A stretch of DNA of 57,729 nt from the NCBI GenBank assembly GCA_030831605.1, contig JAURKU010000015.1, forward strand, positions 1-57,729, given 5' to 3'. The translations under genes were made by a program, and so were the position numbers. Positions within the stretch are counted from its first letter, which is position 1. Every line of letters starts with the position of its first letter. Under the pieces are notes generated by a model, which was given only the letters and a program-made list of their open reading frames with translations, ran no database searches and had not been told where the DNA came from. Source of the DNA: Rhodoluna sp. (lineage in GTDB: Bacteria; Actinomycetota; Actinomycetes; Actinomycetales; Microbacteriaceae). Below are positions 7,399 through 15,198 of this stretch, in pieces.

Positions 7399-9806
7399 TT
7401 TTTGATTATCCCCGTATTGCCGTTGATGGTCACTATTTCGCCAGTAACTAGATTGTTTGTGGCGTTTACCGCTGCAACGATGGCAGGGATACCTATTTCT
7501 CTAGCGATAATTGCCGCATGTGAAAGGGCATTACCGCGTTCAGCGACAATTCCGGCCGCTTGAGTAAATAACAGGGTCCAGCCTGGATCAATGTAGTGAA
7601 CCACCAAAATTTTCCCTCTGACATCTACCGTTGGGTCGAAGGTCTTAACAACAATTACCTCCGCAGTTACCTCACCAGGGGCAACGCCGTTTCCAGCGAT
7701 GCCATCCTCGCTAGGGATAGCTTCAACATTTACCTGGTGCATGCCGGCTATCCGGCCGGAGCCTTGAACTGCTAGGGTCTTTTCTACTTTTTCATACTCG
7801 GCAAACTTTAGCTTTCTTGCCTGAACTAACGGCTTGGCATCGAGTATCGGTGCATGAGCGCCAACCAATTCGTCAACTTCGTGATCGGTTAGCCAGTAAA
7901 TATCCCTCGGCGAGGCCAGAATCCCCTCCTCATAAAGGGCCTTACCTACCGTGTCGAAGCCCTTACGGGAGAGGTTGAAGGTTTGCGCTCGGTTAAACCT
8001 AAAGCGCTCGCGCCAGTCAATCGCTCGCCTAGTGTTTTTAGCAACATAGCCAATGACTGGGCGTAACAACACAGACTGGTTGGTTGGCCAGGCAAATTGC
8101 CTGGTTTCTTGGCTCGGTGAAGCATCAATTCCGGATTTAGAAGATTTCAAGGCAAGTTCCAAAATGCTAAAAAGGTTGTCTGTGATTCTCTGGTTTTCAA
8201 GCTTCAGTTCGCCTGGAGTTCTAGCGCCAAACTCGTTCACATATTCACCGGCAGCCTGCTTTACCCTTGTGAAGCTCGGTGTCTTACTCAACTCTGAGAG
8301 ATCTTGGACTTGTTCTAAGCCCATGGCCTGTTCAACGATTTGACCGAGACGGCTCAATTGCTCGAGTGGCCTGATGCTGGCCTTGTCGGTTAATCCAGCC
8401 ATCAAAACCAAATAGTCTTTAGGATTTTCACTTTTGGCATATAGTCGCTGCAGAATTCCATGAAAGACCATAAGCCTAACGTCATTCAAAATAGTGACAG
8501 CCCACTGGTTTAGCACCTCACGGCGGATCTTCTTACCCGATTCCAAGATTGTTGCTGCGTTGATGTAGTCAAAGTTCACCGCATCAAAGCCAGCAATCTT
8601 TTCAGCGATCTCCTTGGAAAACTTTTTAGATATACTTTCGGAACGAAATAGCAGATAGCTAAGGCGGAAAATCGTCAGAATGGATTTTAGGTCCATTTTG
8701 CTCTGCTCAGCTTTGCCTCTCTTCCTAACGGGATTTAGCATTGCCTCGAAATATTCTTGGTTGCGTTTTCCAGGCATCAGCTTGATTGCCTCATACCAGT
8801 TGGTAATTCTGTAGTAAACGCGACCATCTAAATATCCGAGCATGTTCTCGGTTATCGGAGCCGCTTCGGCGATATCTTTTTCTTTGGCACCTAGCATTCG
8901 GAAAAAAGACAAATAGACAGAACCGTAGAATTGCCGAATCACCGAGTAGGTCAAAGGCAAAGTTATCCCCGGGTAGTTCTCGGAAATGTTAGTACTATCC
9001 CATTCAAAGCTGTATTCAAGCATCGGCTGGGTTATTGGACGAAATTGTAAAAAGGCGACAGAATCTTGGTTTACGGCCCATTCAACATCGATGGGTCTTC
9101 CTATTGAAGCCTCAATTCGTAATGCATCTTCGCAGAGTCTTTTCAGTTGGCTGGGAAGTTGGGCCTTTTGTAGGCCAAATCTAGGAATTCTGATTTCTCT
9201 GGCATTTTCACCCTCAACCGCTGTGTTCTGCCAAGAGTCGCTAACCGCCAGTTGCAGTTCACCGAAACCATTCTCGGTAAAGAGCACCCCAGAACTGTTG
9301 CCGTAAAACATCTTTTGCACAATTACCGAGCCGCCAAGTAAGAAATGACTAATTCCCCGAAGTTTGGAGTAGGAGAGCACCTGATCAGAAAGCATGCTGT
9401 TAAAGCACCGGACAGAGTATTCCCGAAGGCTTTCCATACTGAAGTCGATATCAAGGAAAGACTGATACTGTCCGGCAAAGGAGTCCGTGCCACCATCTTC
9501 AAGTAATGCTGAAGTTCGAAAACTTACCTTTTGCATTCCTTTGGCTTCAATTTCGGCAGCAAGCTTGTTTAGGGATGCATCATCTACAGAAAGATTTGCC
9601 AACAAACCCTGTAAATGCGCCTGGCAGGTTGATAACTCAATCTGATCACTCAGGAATTCATTAACGCTTTGGACAAGGCTTTCTGAGAGGTCCGGGTAGT
9701 TTTGAAAAAGCTCTTCAAACGGGATAGCAAGAAACGCTGGCACATCAACCCGATAGTTATCCCTGAGCTGGATAAGGTTTTCCGCTTTGGAGCCTAAGTT
9801 TGTCAT
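7395..9806 (-). CDS. PEP synthase / rifampicin phosphotransferase-like dikinase
   Basis: A protein of 803 residues from the ATG that forms an ATGA overlap with the upstream prenyltransferase stop; a GTG four codons earlier is possible. The N-terminal third is a pyruvate-phosphate-dikinase-type ATP-grasp (VSFRTSALLEDGGTDSFAGQ and GVLFT, then VEWA and LQFRPITQ). A long helical middle has no close resemblance I recognise. The C-terminus is a swivelling phosphohistidine domain with NALSHAAIIAREIGIPAIVA, His about 763. Relatives transfer the ATP beta-phosphate through this histidine to pyruvate or, in RPH, to a hydroxyl of rifampicin. Context suggests phosphorylation of a lipid or head-group alcohol rather than gluconeogenic PEP synthesis; this is inference. 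Confidence 0.8.
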   Translation of the reverse strand: MTNLGSKAENLIQLRDNYRVDVPAFLAIPFEELFQNYPDLSESLVQSVNEFLSDQIELSTCQAHLQGLLANLSVDDASLNKLAAEIEAKGMQKVSFRTSALLEDGGTDSFAGQYQSFLDIDFSMESLREYSVRCFNSMLSDQVLSYSKLRGISHFLLGGSVIVQKMFYGNSSGVLFTENGFGELQLAVSDSWQNTAVEGENAREIRIPRFGLQKAQLPSQLKRLCEDALRIEASIGRPIDVEWAVNQDSVAFLQFRPITQPMLEYSFEWDSTNISENYPGITLPLTYSVIRQFYGSVYLSFFRMLGAKEKDIAEAAPITENMLGYLDGRVYYRITNWYEAIKLMPGKRNQEYFEAMLNPVRKRGKAEQSKMDLKSILTIFRLSYLLFRSESISKKFSKEIAEKIAGFDAVNFDYINAATILESGKKIRREVLNQWAVTILNDVRLMVFHGILQRLYAKSENPKDYLVLMAGLTDKASIRPLEQLSRLGQIVEQAMGLEQVQDLSELSKTPSFTRVKQAAGEYVNEFGARTPGELKLENQRITDNLFSILELALKSSKSGIDASPSQETRQFAWPTNQSVLLRPVIGYVAKNTRRAIDWRERFRFNRAQTFNLSRKGFDTVGKALYEEGILASPRDIYWLTDHEVDELVGAHAPILDAKPLVQARKLKFAEYEKVEKTLAVQGSGRIAGMHQVNVEAIPSEDGIAGNGVAPGEVTAEVIVVKTFDPTVDVRGKILVVHYIDPGWTLLFTQAAGIVAERGNALSHAAIIAREIGIPAIVAAVNATNNLVTGEIVTINGNTGIIKK

Positions 9807-10636
9807 AACCAGAAGCACAATCCGCTTAACACCAGGAAGGTGATAGCTACAACTAATCTAACCGCTTCGTTTTGTTTACGAATCAAAATCATCAGAAGGC
9901 AAGAGAGTAAGCCGATGATGACGAATATTGGTTGTTGGGCCGGTAGGTAAAGTAAAGCTGAGCCAAGAGCAGTGATTCCCAACATGATCCAAAAAGCCCA
10001 GGTTTTCCAAACCGCAAGGTAGGTGTCCAGCACAATTTCTCCAGAGGGATTTCTGCGGATTTCATATTTGCGCATAATCTCCATGCTTGCCATAAACAAA
10101 ACAAAGGAAGTCGCTTGGCCTAAGTTGATAAGGCTTATCTCTGTTTGAAATAAGTTGAACGACCACAGCGGGTAGAGCAGAAAGATCGCCTGGTGGGATA
10201 AGAAGTAGATATTGAAGTGTCTATCCAGAAATTTAGGAGCAAAAAACTCAAAACGAGTGAGAGCCGAGTAGCCAAGTATTGCCAGATAAAACCAAGCGGC
10301 AGCTAGGTTATTGGAAAACATTCCTGCTAGAACTGCTGACGTGATTTCTAGCAGAAGAGAAATAATGCCAATCGAGATTAACTGATTACGGCTAATAATT
10401 CCGCGTTGAACCGGGCGATCGGGATAGTTGCTGTTGTCATGGCTGGAGTCTTTGAATTCATCAGTGACTCTCATTCGGAGCATAAAGAAGAAAAAACCAA
10501 CAGCTATACAGAGCATTACTTGCCAATTCTGGGTATTACTGCTGATTCCAACTAGGAATGATGCGGTGGCTAGGGAGTGAACGCTCGTGATTGCAAGCGG
10601 AAAGCGCTCGCTAAAGTACGTCCTAATGTTGCTCAT
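9803..10636 (-). CDS. UbiA-like prenyltransferase family membrane protein
   Basis: A 277-residue protein with about eight to nine membrane helices. The first aspartate-rich loop is at residues 56-75 (RVTDEFKDSSHDNSNYPDRP), giving D59-x3-D63-x3-D67 in place of the usual NDxxDxxxD. The second loop is shorter, around MEIMRKYEIRRNPSGE, with few acidic residues. UbiA enzymes move a prenyl group from its diphosphate to an aromatic ring, a sugar or glycerol phosphate. It starts at ATG behind GGGGGA and is the first gene of the minus-strand cluster; its stop overlaps the next ATG (ATGA). Activity and substrate are unproven; the altered motifs could mean a divergent reaction. Confidence 0.75.
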   Translation of the reverse strand: MSNIRTYFSERFPLAITSVHSLATASFLVGISSNTQNWQVMLCIAVGFFFFMLRMRVTDEFKDSSHDNSNYPDRPVQRGIISRNQLISIGIISLLLEITSAVLAGMFSNNLAAAWFYLAILGYSALTRFEFFAPKFLDRHFNIYFLSHQAIFLLYPLWSFNLFQTEISLINLGQATSFVLFMASMEIMRKYEIRRNPSGEIVLDTYLAVWKTWAFWIMLGITALGSALLYLPAQQPIFVIIGLLSCLLMILIRKQNEAVRLVVAITFLVLSGLCFWL

Positions 10637-10989
10637 AATTCCCCCTGGTTAATTCTGCAACCATTTCAAGCAAAAATACACTTTCATGCGTAATCATTCT
10701 GGCCTATTTATCTAATGCTATGCGCTTACCTAGGCCAGCCATTGGCTAAAAACTATCTTTTAGCTCTATGAACCAGCAGAACTTACTTTAGTTCGCGGCT
10801 TATCCAGATGGTGGTTGGCGGGCCTGTGGGCACCAACTAGTCCCTCTTTACTTTGGAGAAGAGTTGCAACCGTTGTGGTTCTCCTGGATGATCTAGCCTC
10901 TTCGACTTCAACGTTTGGGTGATAGCGAAACGAGCACAGATTTGATTAGCGATATTTTCTAAAGCTTGGTTTTAGGGTAACTACGGCTT
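10637..10989. other. 353-base gap without a complete gene
   Basis: No start-to-stop gene is supported here. It contains the promoter side of the prenyltransferase operon, a perfect 7-bp inverted repeat (10745-10751 and 10758-10764, six-base loop, no T-tract), and on the minus strand a stop-free stretch 10766-10945 with coding-like composition but no ATG, GTG or TTG start. Confidence 0.6.
10766..10945 (-). pseudogene. Possible gene remnant: 59-codon frame with no usable start
   Basis: On the minus strand a TAA at 10948-10946 is followed by 59 sense codons and a TAG at 10768-10766. The frame reads as a plausible hydrophilic protein tail (VEVEEARSSRRTTTVATLL, then KEGLVGAHRP and HHLDKPRTKV). 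No ATG, GTG or TTG occurs in frame; only a CTG near its beginning could start it. It could be the tail of a decayed gene, a CTG-started small protein, or chance. I recognise no family. Confidence 0.25.
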
Positions 10990-11790
10990 CTACTTCAATA
11001 GGGAGGCCATTTGCTTATAAATCAATTTCGCGGCGTATACGGGGTTTAGCCGGCTAATGAAGTCCATAGTTTTCGCATCTTTTCCAATAACTAGTCGCGG
11101 CTTGTTGTTCACAATTGCCTCAATCATTAGCTTTGCTGCGACATTGGCCTTGGTGGTCGGAAAATTTGCACTGTCGGCATCTGCGGTCATAGCCGTCATT
11201 CCAGAGTTTGCAGCGATGTTGGTTTCAATTGCCCCTGGAAAAACAATTGTTACTCCGACATTTGTTCCCATGAGTTCGGATCTAAGACCCTCGGTGAATA
11301 GCTTTATTGCTGCTTTGGATGCACCGTAGACGCTTTGGCCTGGAACCGGGGCATAGGCTCCCATCGAAGATACGTTCAAGATGTGTGCCTGTGGTCTGGT
11401 TAGTAACTCTGGTAGAAAGGCCTTGGTCAGCATCAGCGGGCCGTTGAAGTTGACATTCATCACATGCATGGCATCTTTCATGCTCAAATCATTCACCTTC
11501 ACAAAAGGCTGAATGATGCCCGCATTATTGATTAGCGCATCAACTTGTCCGAGTGACTTTTTTACCGCTGCCGGCAGCACTGCAACCGCCTTTGCATCTG
11601 AAACATCCAGGACATGGCTTGAGCATGTTCCACCAAGTGATTTAACTAGCTTTGCAGTTTCTTTGAGGGTTACTTCTCTAAAATCCACTAAGGCAACTTT
11701 TGCTTTTCGACGAGTCAGCTCCAGAGCCAACTCTCGCCCCATGCCGCTTCCTGCTCCAGTAACGACGACTATCTTTCCCGCTAGATCCAT
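10990..11790 (-). CDS. Short-chain dehydrogenase/reductase
   Basis: A 266-residue classical SDR. The NAD(P)-binding motif TGAGSGMG is at residues 11-18, NNAG near 88, a Ser in VSSMGAY and the catalytic YGASK, all in the proper order. VALVDFRE ends the second strand with an acidic residue, which favours NAD over NADP. Family length is normal. AAAGGA lies about seven bases before the ATG. It is divergent from the glutathione peroxidase gene 62 bases away and stands alone. The substrate is unknown; relatives act on alcohols, sugars and fatty or steroid ketones. Confidence 0.92.
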   Translation of the reverse strand: MDLAGKIVVVTGAGSGMGRELALELTRRKAKVALVDFREVTLKETAKLVKSLGGTCSSHVLDVSDAKAVAVLPAAVKKSLGQVDALINNAGIIQPFVKVNDLSMKDAMHVMNVNFNGPLMLTKAFLPELLTRPQAHILNVSSMGAYAPVPGQSVYGASKAAIKLFTEGLRSELMGTNVGVTIVFPGAIETNIAANSGMTAMTADADSANFPTTKANVAAKLMIEAIVNNKPRLVIGKDAKTMDFISRLNPVYAAKLIYKQMASLLK

Positions 11791-11840
11791 CTTTGGTTCC
11801 TTTGATTAGGTTGGCTCTAAAAGACTAAACCTTAATCGGG

Positions 11841-11846
11841 TAGGCT
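11841..11846 (+). promoter_or_regulatory. TAGGCT -10 box for leaderless gpx transcript
   Basis: TAGGCT followed by exactly six bases and then the ATG at 11853. This places the predicted transcription start on the A of the start codon. No Shine-Dalgarno sequence precedes the gene. Confidence 0.6.
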
Positions 11847-11852
11847 CTGACC

Positions 11853-12332
11853 ATGGACCTAAAAAATATTGAAATCACTGCACTAAACGGAGAATTGACT
11901 ACTTTTGGAGAATTGCTCAAGCCGGTTACCCTGGTGGTAAACGTTGCATCAAGATGTGGCCTAAGTCCTCAGTATGAAGTTTTAGAAGCCATGCAAAAAA
12001 AGTACGGAGCTAAGGGCTTTACTGTAATTGGTGTTCCATCAAACCAGTTCTTCCAAGAGCTCAAAGAAAGCACCGATATCGCAGAGTACTGCTCAACAAC
12101 CTGGGGAGTTACATTCCCGATGACTGAAAAGGCAAAACTCAATGGCAAAGGTGCACACCCGCTTTATCAGGAGTTAACCAAGGTCAAGGATGGATCAGGC
12201 AAGGCCGGAAATGTGAAGTGGAACTTTGAAAAGTTCTTGATCTTGCCGGATGGTTCAATACACCGGTTTAGACCAACTACTCAGCCGAACGATCCAGAGA
12301 TTATCAAACTTATTGAGAGCAATCTGAAATAG
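11853..12332 (+). CDS. Glutathione peroxidase family thiol peroxidase
   Basis: A 159-residue protein reducing hydroperoxides in the cytosol. The peroxidatic Cys 35 lies in NVASRCGLS; PSNQF supplies the catalytic Gln at 65 and KWNFEKFLI the Trp and Asn. The widely found PCNQF cysteine is Ser here. Cys 80 in EYCSTTWG stands where the resolving Cys of thioredoxin-dependent members lies, so it is probably a thioredoxin-linked peroxidase, since actinobacteria lack glutathione. The transcript looks leaderless. The alpha/beta hydrolase gene follows after five bases and is probably co-transcribed. Confidence 0.93.
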   Translation: MDLKNIEITALNGELTTFGELLKPVTLVVNVASRCGLSPQYEVLEAMQKKYGAKGFTVIGVPSNQFFQELKESTDIAEYCSTTWGVTFPMTEKAKLNGKGAHPLYQELTKVKDGSGKAGNVKWNFEKFLILPDGSIHRFRPTTQPNDPEIIKLIESNLK

Positions 12333-12337
12333 GTAAC

Positions 12338-13234
12338 ATGCTTAGAATCTCGGGGACTAAGGGTAAGTTTGACGAGAAGGAGCTGGCCGGTGATTACTCC
12401 AATTTCATCCAGCTCAACGGCATTGATGTTCATTACGAATTCGCCAAGGGTAAAGCCAGCGACTGCATCGTAGTTCTGCTCCACGGATTCGGTGCTAGTA
12501 CCTTCAGCTACCGGAAAATACTTGATGACCTGACTGAATTCGGGGACGTTATCAGTTACGACCGCCCATGTTTTGGGCTAACGGTAAGGCCAAAATCGTG
12601 GGATGGGCTAAACCCATACACCTTTCCAGCCCAAGTAAGACTCTTAGATTCAATAATCAACCATTTTGGCAAAAGCAAGAAGGTTATTCTGGTCGGCCAT
12701 TCAGCGGGAGCTGGCATCGCTGCCGAATGGTCGCTAGATCATCAAGATCGGGTAAAGGCACTAGTGCTTGAAGAGCCGGCAATCTTAAATGCTCCGCCGG
12801 TGAATAAATTTCTAGGAAAGATTCTCAAGACTAAGGCTTTTGATTGGATTGGCCCTAGATTGGTCGCTGGTTTTCAAAAAACGGGTATGAAGATTCTCTA
12901 TGCCTCTTGGGTCGATAAAGAAGGCATCACTGAAGAAGTTTTAGAAAACTACACTAGGCCGCTGAAAATCAGAGGCTGGGAAGCAGCCTTCTGGGAGTTT
13001 TCTCGCTACGGAGTTCAATCTAGGATTCAAAATCACCTAGCGGAGCTTTCGGTTCCGGCCTTAGTTTTTGTAGCAGATGGTGACAGGATTATTCCTCCAG
13101 CTAGTTCTAGAAAAGTAGCCGCTGAGATTCCTTTGGCAAAGTTAGTTGAGATTTCTAGCTGTGGACATATTCCGCATGAGGAAAAACCCCAAGAGTTTCT
13201 CAGTGCTCTAAAAAGCTTTATTCACCAGCAATAA
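12338..13234 (+). CDS. Alpha/beta hydrolase
   Basis: A 298-residue hydrolase. LLHGFGAST near residue 48 supplies the oxyanion hole, the nucleophile elbow GHSAGAG puts Ser at 122, ADGDRII provides the likely acid and CGHIPHEE near residue 275 the histidine, so the triad is complete. There is no signal peptide, so it should act in the cytosol. It starts five bases after the glutathione peroxidase stop and its 3' end overlaps the convergent aldo/keto reductase gene by 17 bases. The substrate is unknown; ester hydrolase or haloperoxidase-like folds are possible. Confidence 0.9.
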   Translation: MLRISGTKGKFDEKELAGDYSNFIQLNGIDVHYEFAKGKASDCIVVLLHGFGASTFSYRKILDDLTEFGDVISYDRPCFGLTVRPKSWDGLNPYTFPAQVRLLDSIINHFGKSKKVILVGHSAGAGIAAEWSLDHQDRVKALVLEEPAILNAPPVNKFLGKILKTKAFDWIGPRLVAGFQKTGMKILYASWVDKEGITEEVLENYTRPLKIRGWEAAFWEFSRYGVQSRIQNHLAELSVPALVFVADGDRIIPPASSRKVAAEIPLAKLVEISSCGHIPHEEKPQEFLSALKSFIHQQ

Positions 13235-14141
13235 AACTAAGTTCTTGGGTAGTCAGTTCGACTTTTTGCATCAATGCTTCAAGTTGGGCGAGGGTTCTAG
13301 CCGAGGCCAGCGGAACAGTTACACCGGGCTGCCTTCTAAGCCAAGCTAGAGCGACGGCAGTGTTAGAAACCTCATACTCGTTAGCTACTTGCTCTAAGCG
13401 CTTTAGTAGTTCAATGTTCTCGGCATTCAGGTAATTGTTCTTTACGCCTTCGGCACGTTGTGAATCGACTGTTTCTCCAGCGCGATATTTTCCACTTAAG
13501 AAGCCGCTTCCGAGAGTTGAGTAGGGGAGCCCCGAAATCTTGAATTCCTCAACAGATTTTGCGCCGTCGGATTCGTAGGGTTCTCTGGCGACGAGGCTGT
13601 AACGGTTTTGCAGTGCTACATAGGAAGCAAGGTTGTTCTCTTTTGAGATGTTTAGCGCTTGGTTTAGTCGATCAAATGTGTAGTTAGAAGCCGCAATGTA
13701 ACGGACCTTACCTTGTTCAACCAGGGAGTTAAAGCCTTCTAGTGTCTCTGTAAGGTCAGTTTCAGTATCGTCGCTGTGGGCGTAGTAAATATCGATGTAA
13801 TCGGTCTGCAGCCTGGCCAAACTATCGTTGCAGGCTGCAATTATGTTGCTTTTGGAAAGGCCTTTTCTGGTTTCCAACATTGCTACCTTGGTGGCAATAA
13901 CCACTTGATCTCGGTTACCTTTTAGCTTCAGGTAATTCCCGATAATAGTTTCACTTTCACCGCCTGAATTGCCTGGCTTCCAGGAGGAGTAAACATCGGC
14001 GGTATCAATGAAATTGCCACCGTGTTCTATGAATCCATCGAGCAATCTAAACGAATCAAGTTGGTCAGCAGTCCAGCCGAAAACGTTACCGCCAAAGCAG
14101 ATATCGGAAACCTGAAGTTCAGTTTTCCTTAGTTTCTGCAA
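13218..14141 (-). CDS. Aldo/keto reductase
   Basis: A 307-residue NADPH-dependent oxidoreductase. Family landmarks are FIDTADVYSSW (catalytic Asp and Tyr), VIATKVAM (Lys), YIDIYYAHSDD (His) and the NADP-binding C-terminal part with VPLASARTLAQLE. The organisation resembles YajO/IolS-type reductases. The start is TTG, three bases after the terC stop, so it is probably coupled to terC; the 3' end overlaps the convergent hydrolase gene. It acts on aldehydes or sugars in the cytosol; the substrate is not predictable. Confidence 0.93.
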   Translation of the reverse strand: MQKLRKTELQVSDICFGGNVFGWTADQLDSFRLLDGFIEHGGNFIDTADVYSSWKPGNSGGESETIIGNYLKLKGNRDQVVIATKVAMLETRKGLSKSNIIAACNDSLARLQTDYIDIYYAHSDDTETDLTETLEGFNSLVEQGKVRYIAASNYTFDRLNQALNISKENNLASYVALQNRYSLVAREPYESDGAKSVEEFKISGLPYSTLGSGFLSGKYRAGETVDSQRAEGVKNNYLNAENIELLKRLEQVANEYEVSNTAVALAWLRRQPGVTVPLASARTLAQLEALMQKVELTTQELSFIAGE

Positions 14142-14142
14142 C

Positions 14143-15132
14143 TTACTTGTTCCTAGTGGCGATCAAAGAGGCAATCGTCGCGATTGTGATTGTTGTCAGA
14201 ATTACGCTCAACGATACGTCTGTTGTAATTTCAGGAAGGTTAGTAACCTTCTGGCCACCATTAATGAATGGGAGCTCGTTTTTCTGCAGGGCGTGAATAG
14301 TTAGCTTTAGACCTATCCAGCCGAGGATCACGGACAGACCGAGGCCTAGATACTTCAATCTGGTTAGCAATCCGGCAATTAGGAAGTAAAGGTGACGAAG
14401 GCCAAGTAGTGCGAAGGCATTTGCGGTAAAGACAATGTAAGGTTCTTTGGTCAGACCATACACAGCTGGGATGCTGTCTAGAGCAAACAGGATGTCAGCG
14501 CTACCGATTGCAATCATCGCAAATAGTAGCGGAGTGTAATAGCGCTTACCATTTTTTCTAATCGAGATTTTCGCACCGTGGTAATCGTCGGTTACGTTGA
14601 CTCTCTTTTTGATGAATTCGATGAACTTGCCGCCTGGAGGCTCGTCCGCGTCATGTTTTTTGAAATGGTCGCGGACTAGGGTGTAAGCGGTGTAAATCAA
14701 GAACGCACCAAAGATGTAGAAAACCCAAGAGAATGCCGAAATTGCAACGGCACCGATGGCAATGAAAATAAAGCGCAACACCAAGGCGATGAGGATACCA
14801 ACGGTTAGTGCTTGACGCTTAGCTTTCTCTGGAACTGCCAACTTAGTAAAGATGATGAGAAAGACGAATAGGTTATCAACCGACAAGCTGTATTCCGTGA
14901 TAAAACCCGCCAAGTATTCATCACCAAATGGTTCACCCCAAACCTGATTTACTACAAAGACGAAACCGAGCGCGCAGGCTAAAAAGATGCTGGTAAAGAT
15001 TGCGGATTCTTTGAAAGTTGGGTCACCCTTACGATTTAACTGGAAAAGTAGATCGATCACGATCACGGCAGTGATTACTGTGGCTGTGACCAGCCAGACT
15101 TCTAAAGGAACATTCATGGTTGGGGTAGTCAT
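14143..15132 (-). CDS. TerC family integral membrane protein
   Basis: A 329-residue membrane protein with about nine helices. It has the TerC acid-rich motif in FITEYSLSVDNLFVFL and a second one in DILFALDSIPAVYG, the two conserved metal-binding regions of the family. Family members are linked with tellurite resistance, manganese export and co-translational metalation of exported proteins. The loop at residues 150-195 is cytosolic and charged. It lies between the aldo/keto reductase and gcvP genes. Manganese efflux is the most likely role, but this is from family knowledge only. Confidence 0.93.
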   Translation of the reverse strand: MTTPTMNVPLEVWLVTATVITAVIVIDLLFQLNRKGDPTFKESAIFTSIFLACALGFVFVVNQVWGEPFGDEYLAGFITEYSLSVDNLFVFLIIFTKLAVPEKAKRQALTVGILIALVLRFIFIAIGAVAISAFSWVFYIFGAFLIYTAYTLVRDHFKKHDADEPPGGKFIEFIKKRVNVTDDYHGAKISIRKNGKRYYTPLLFAMIAIGSADILFALDSIPAVYGLTKEPYIVFTANAFALLGLRHLYFLIAGLLTRLKYLGLGLSVILGWIGLKLTIHALQKNELPFINGGQKVTNLPEITTDVSLSVILTTITIATIASLIATRNK

Positions 15133-15198
15133 GGTTAGATTCTAGCCGAGGCAGAGGACTCAGGCGGAGTCCTACACCTGTCGTGGTTGCTTTATTGG

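Noticed and set aside
10745-10764. Terminator in the gap between SDR and prenyltransferase genes
   Set aside because: The 7-bp stem lacks a GC core and a T-tract on either strand and is 225 bases from the nearest stop.
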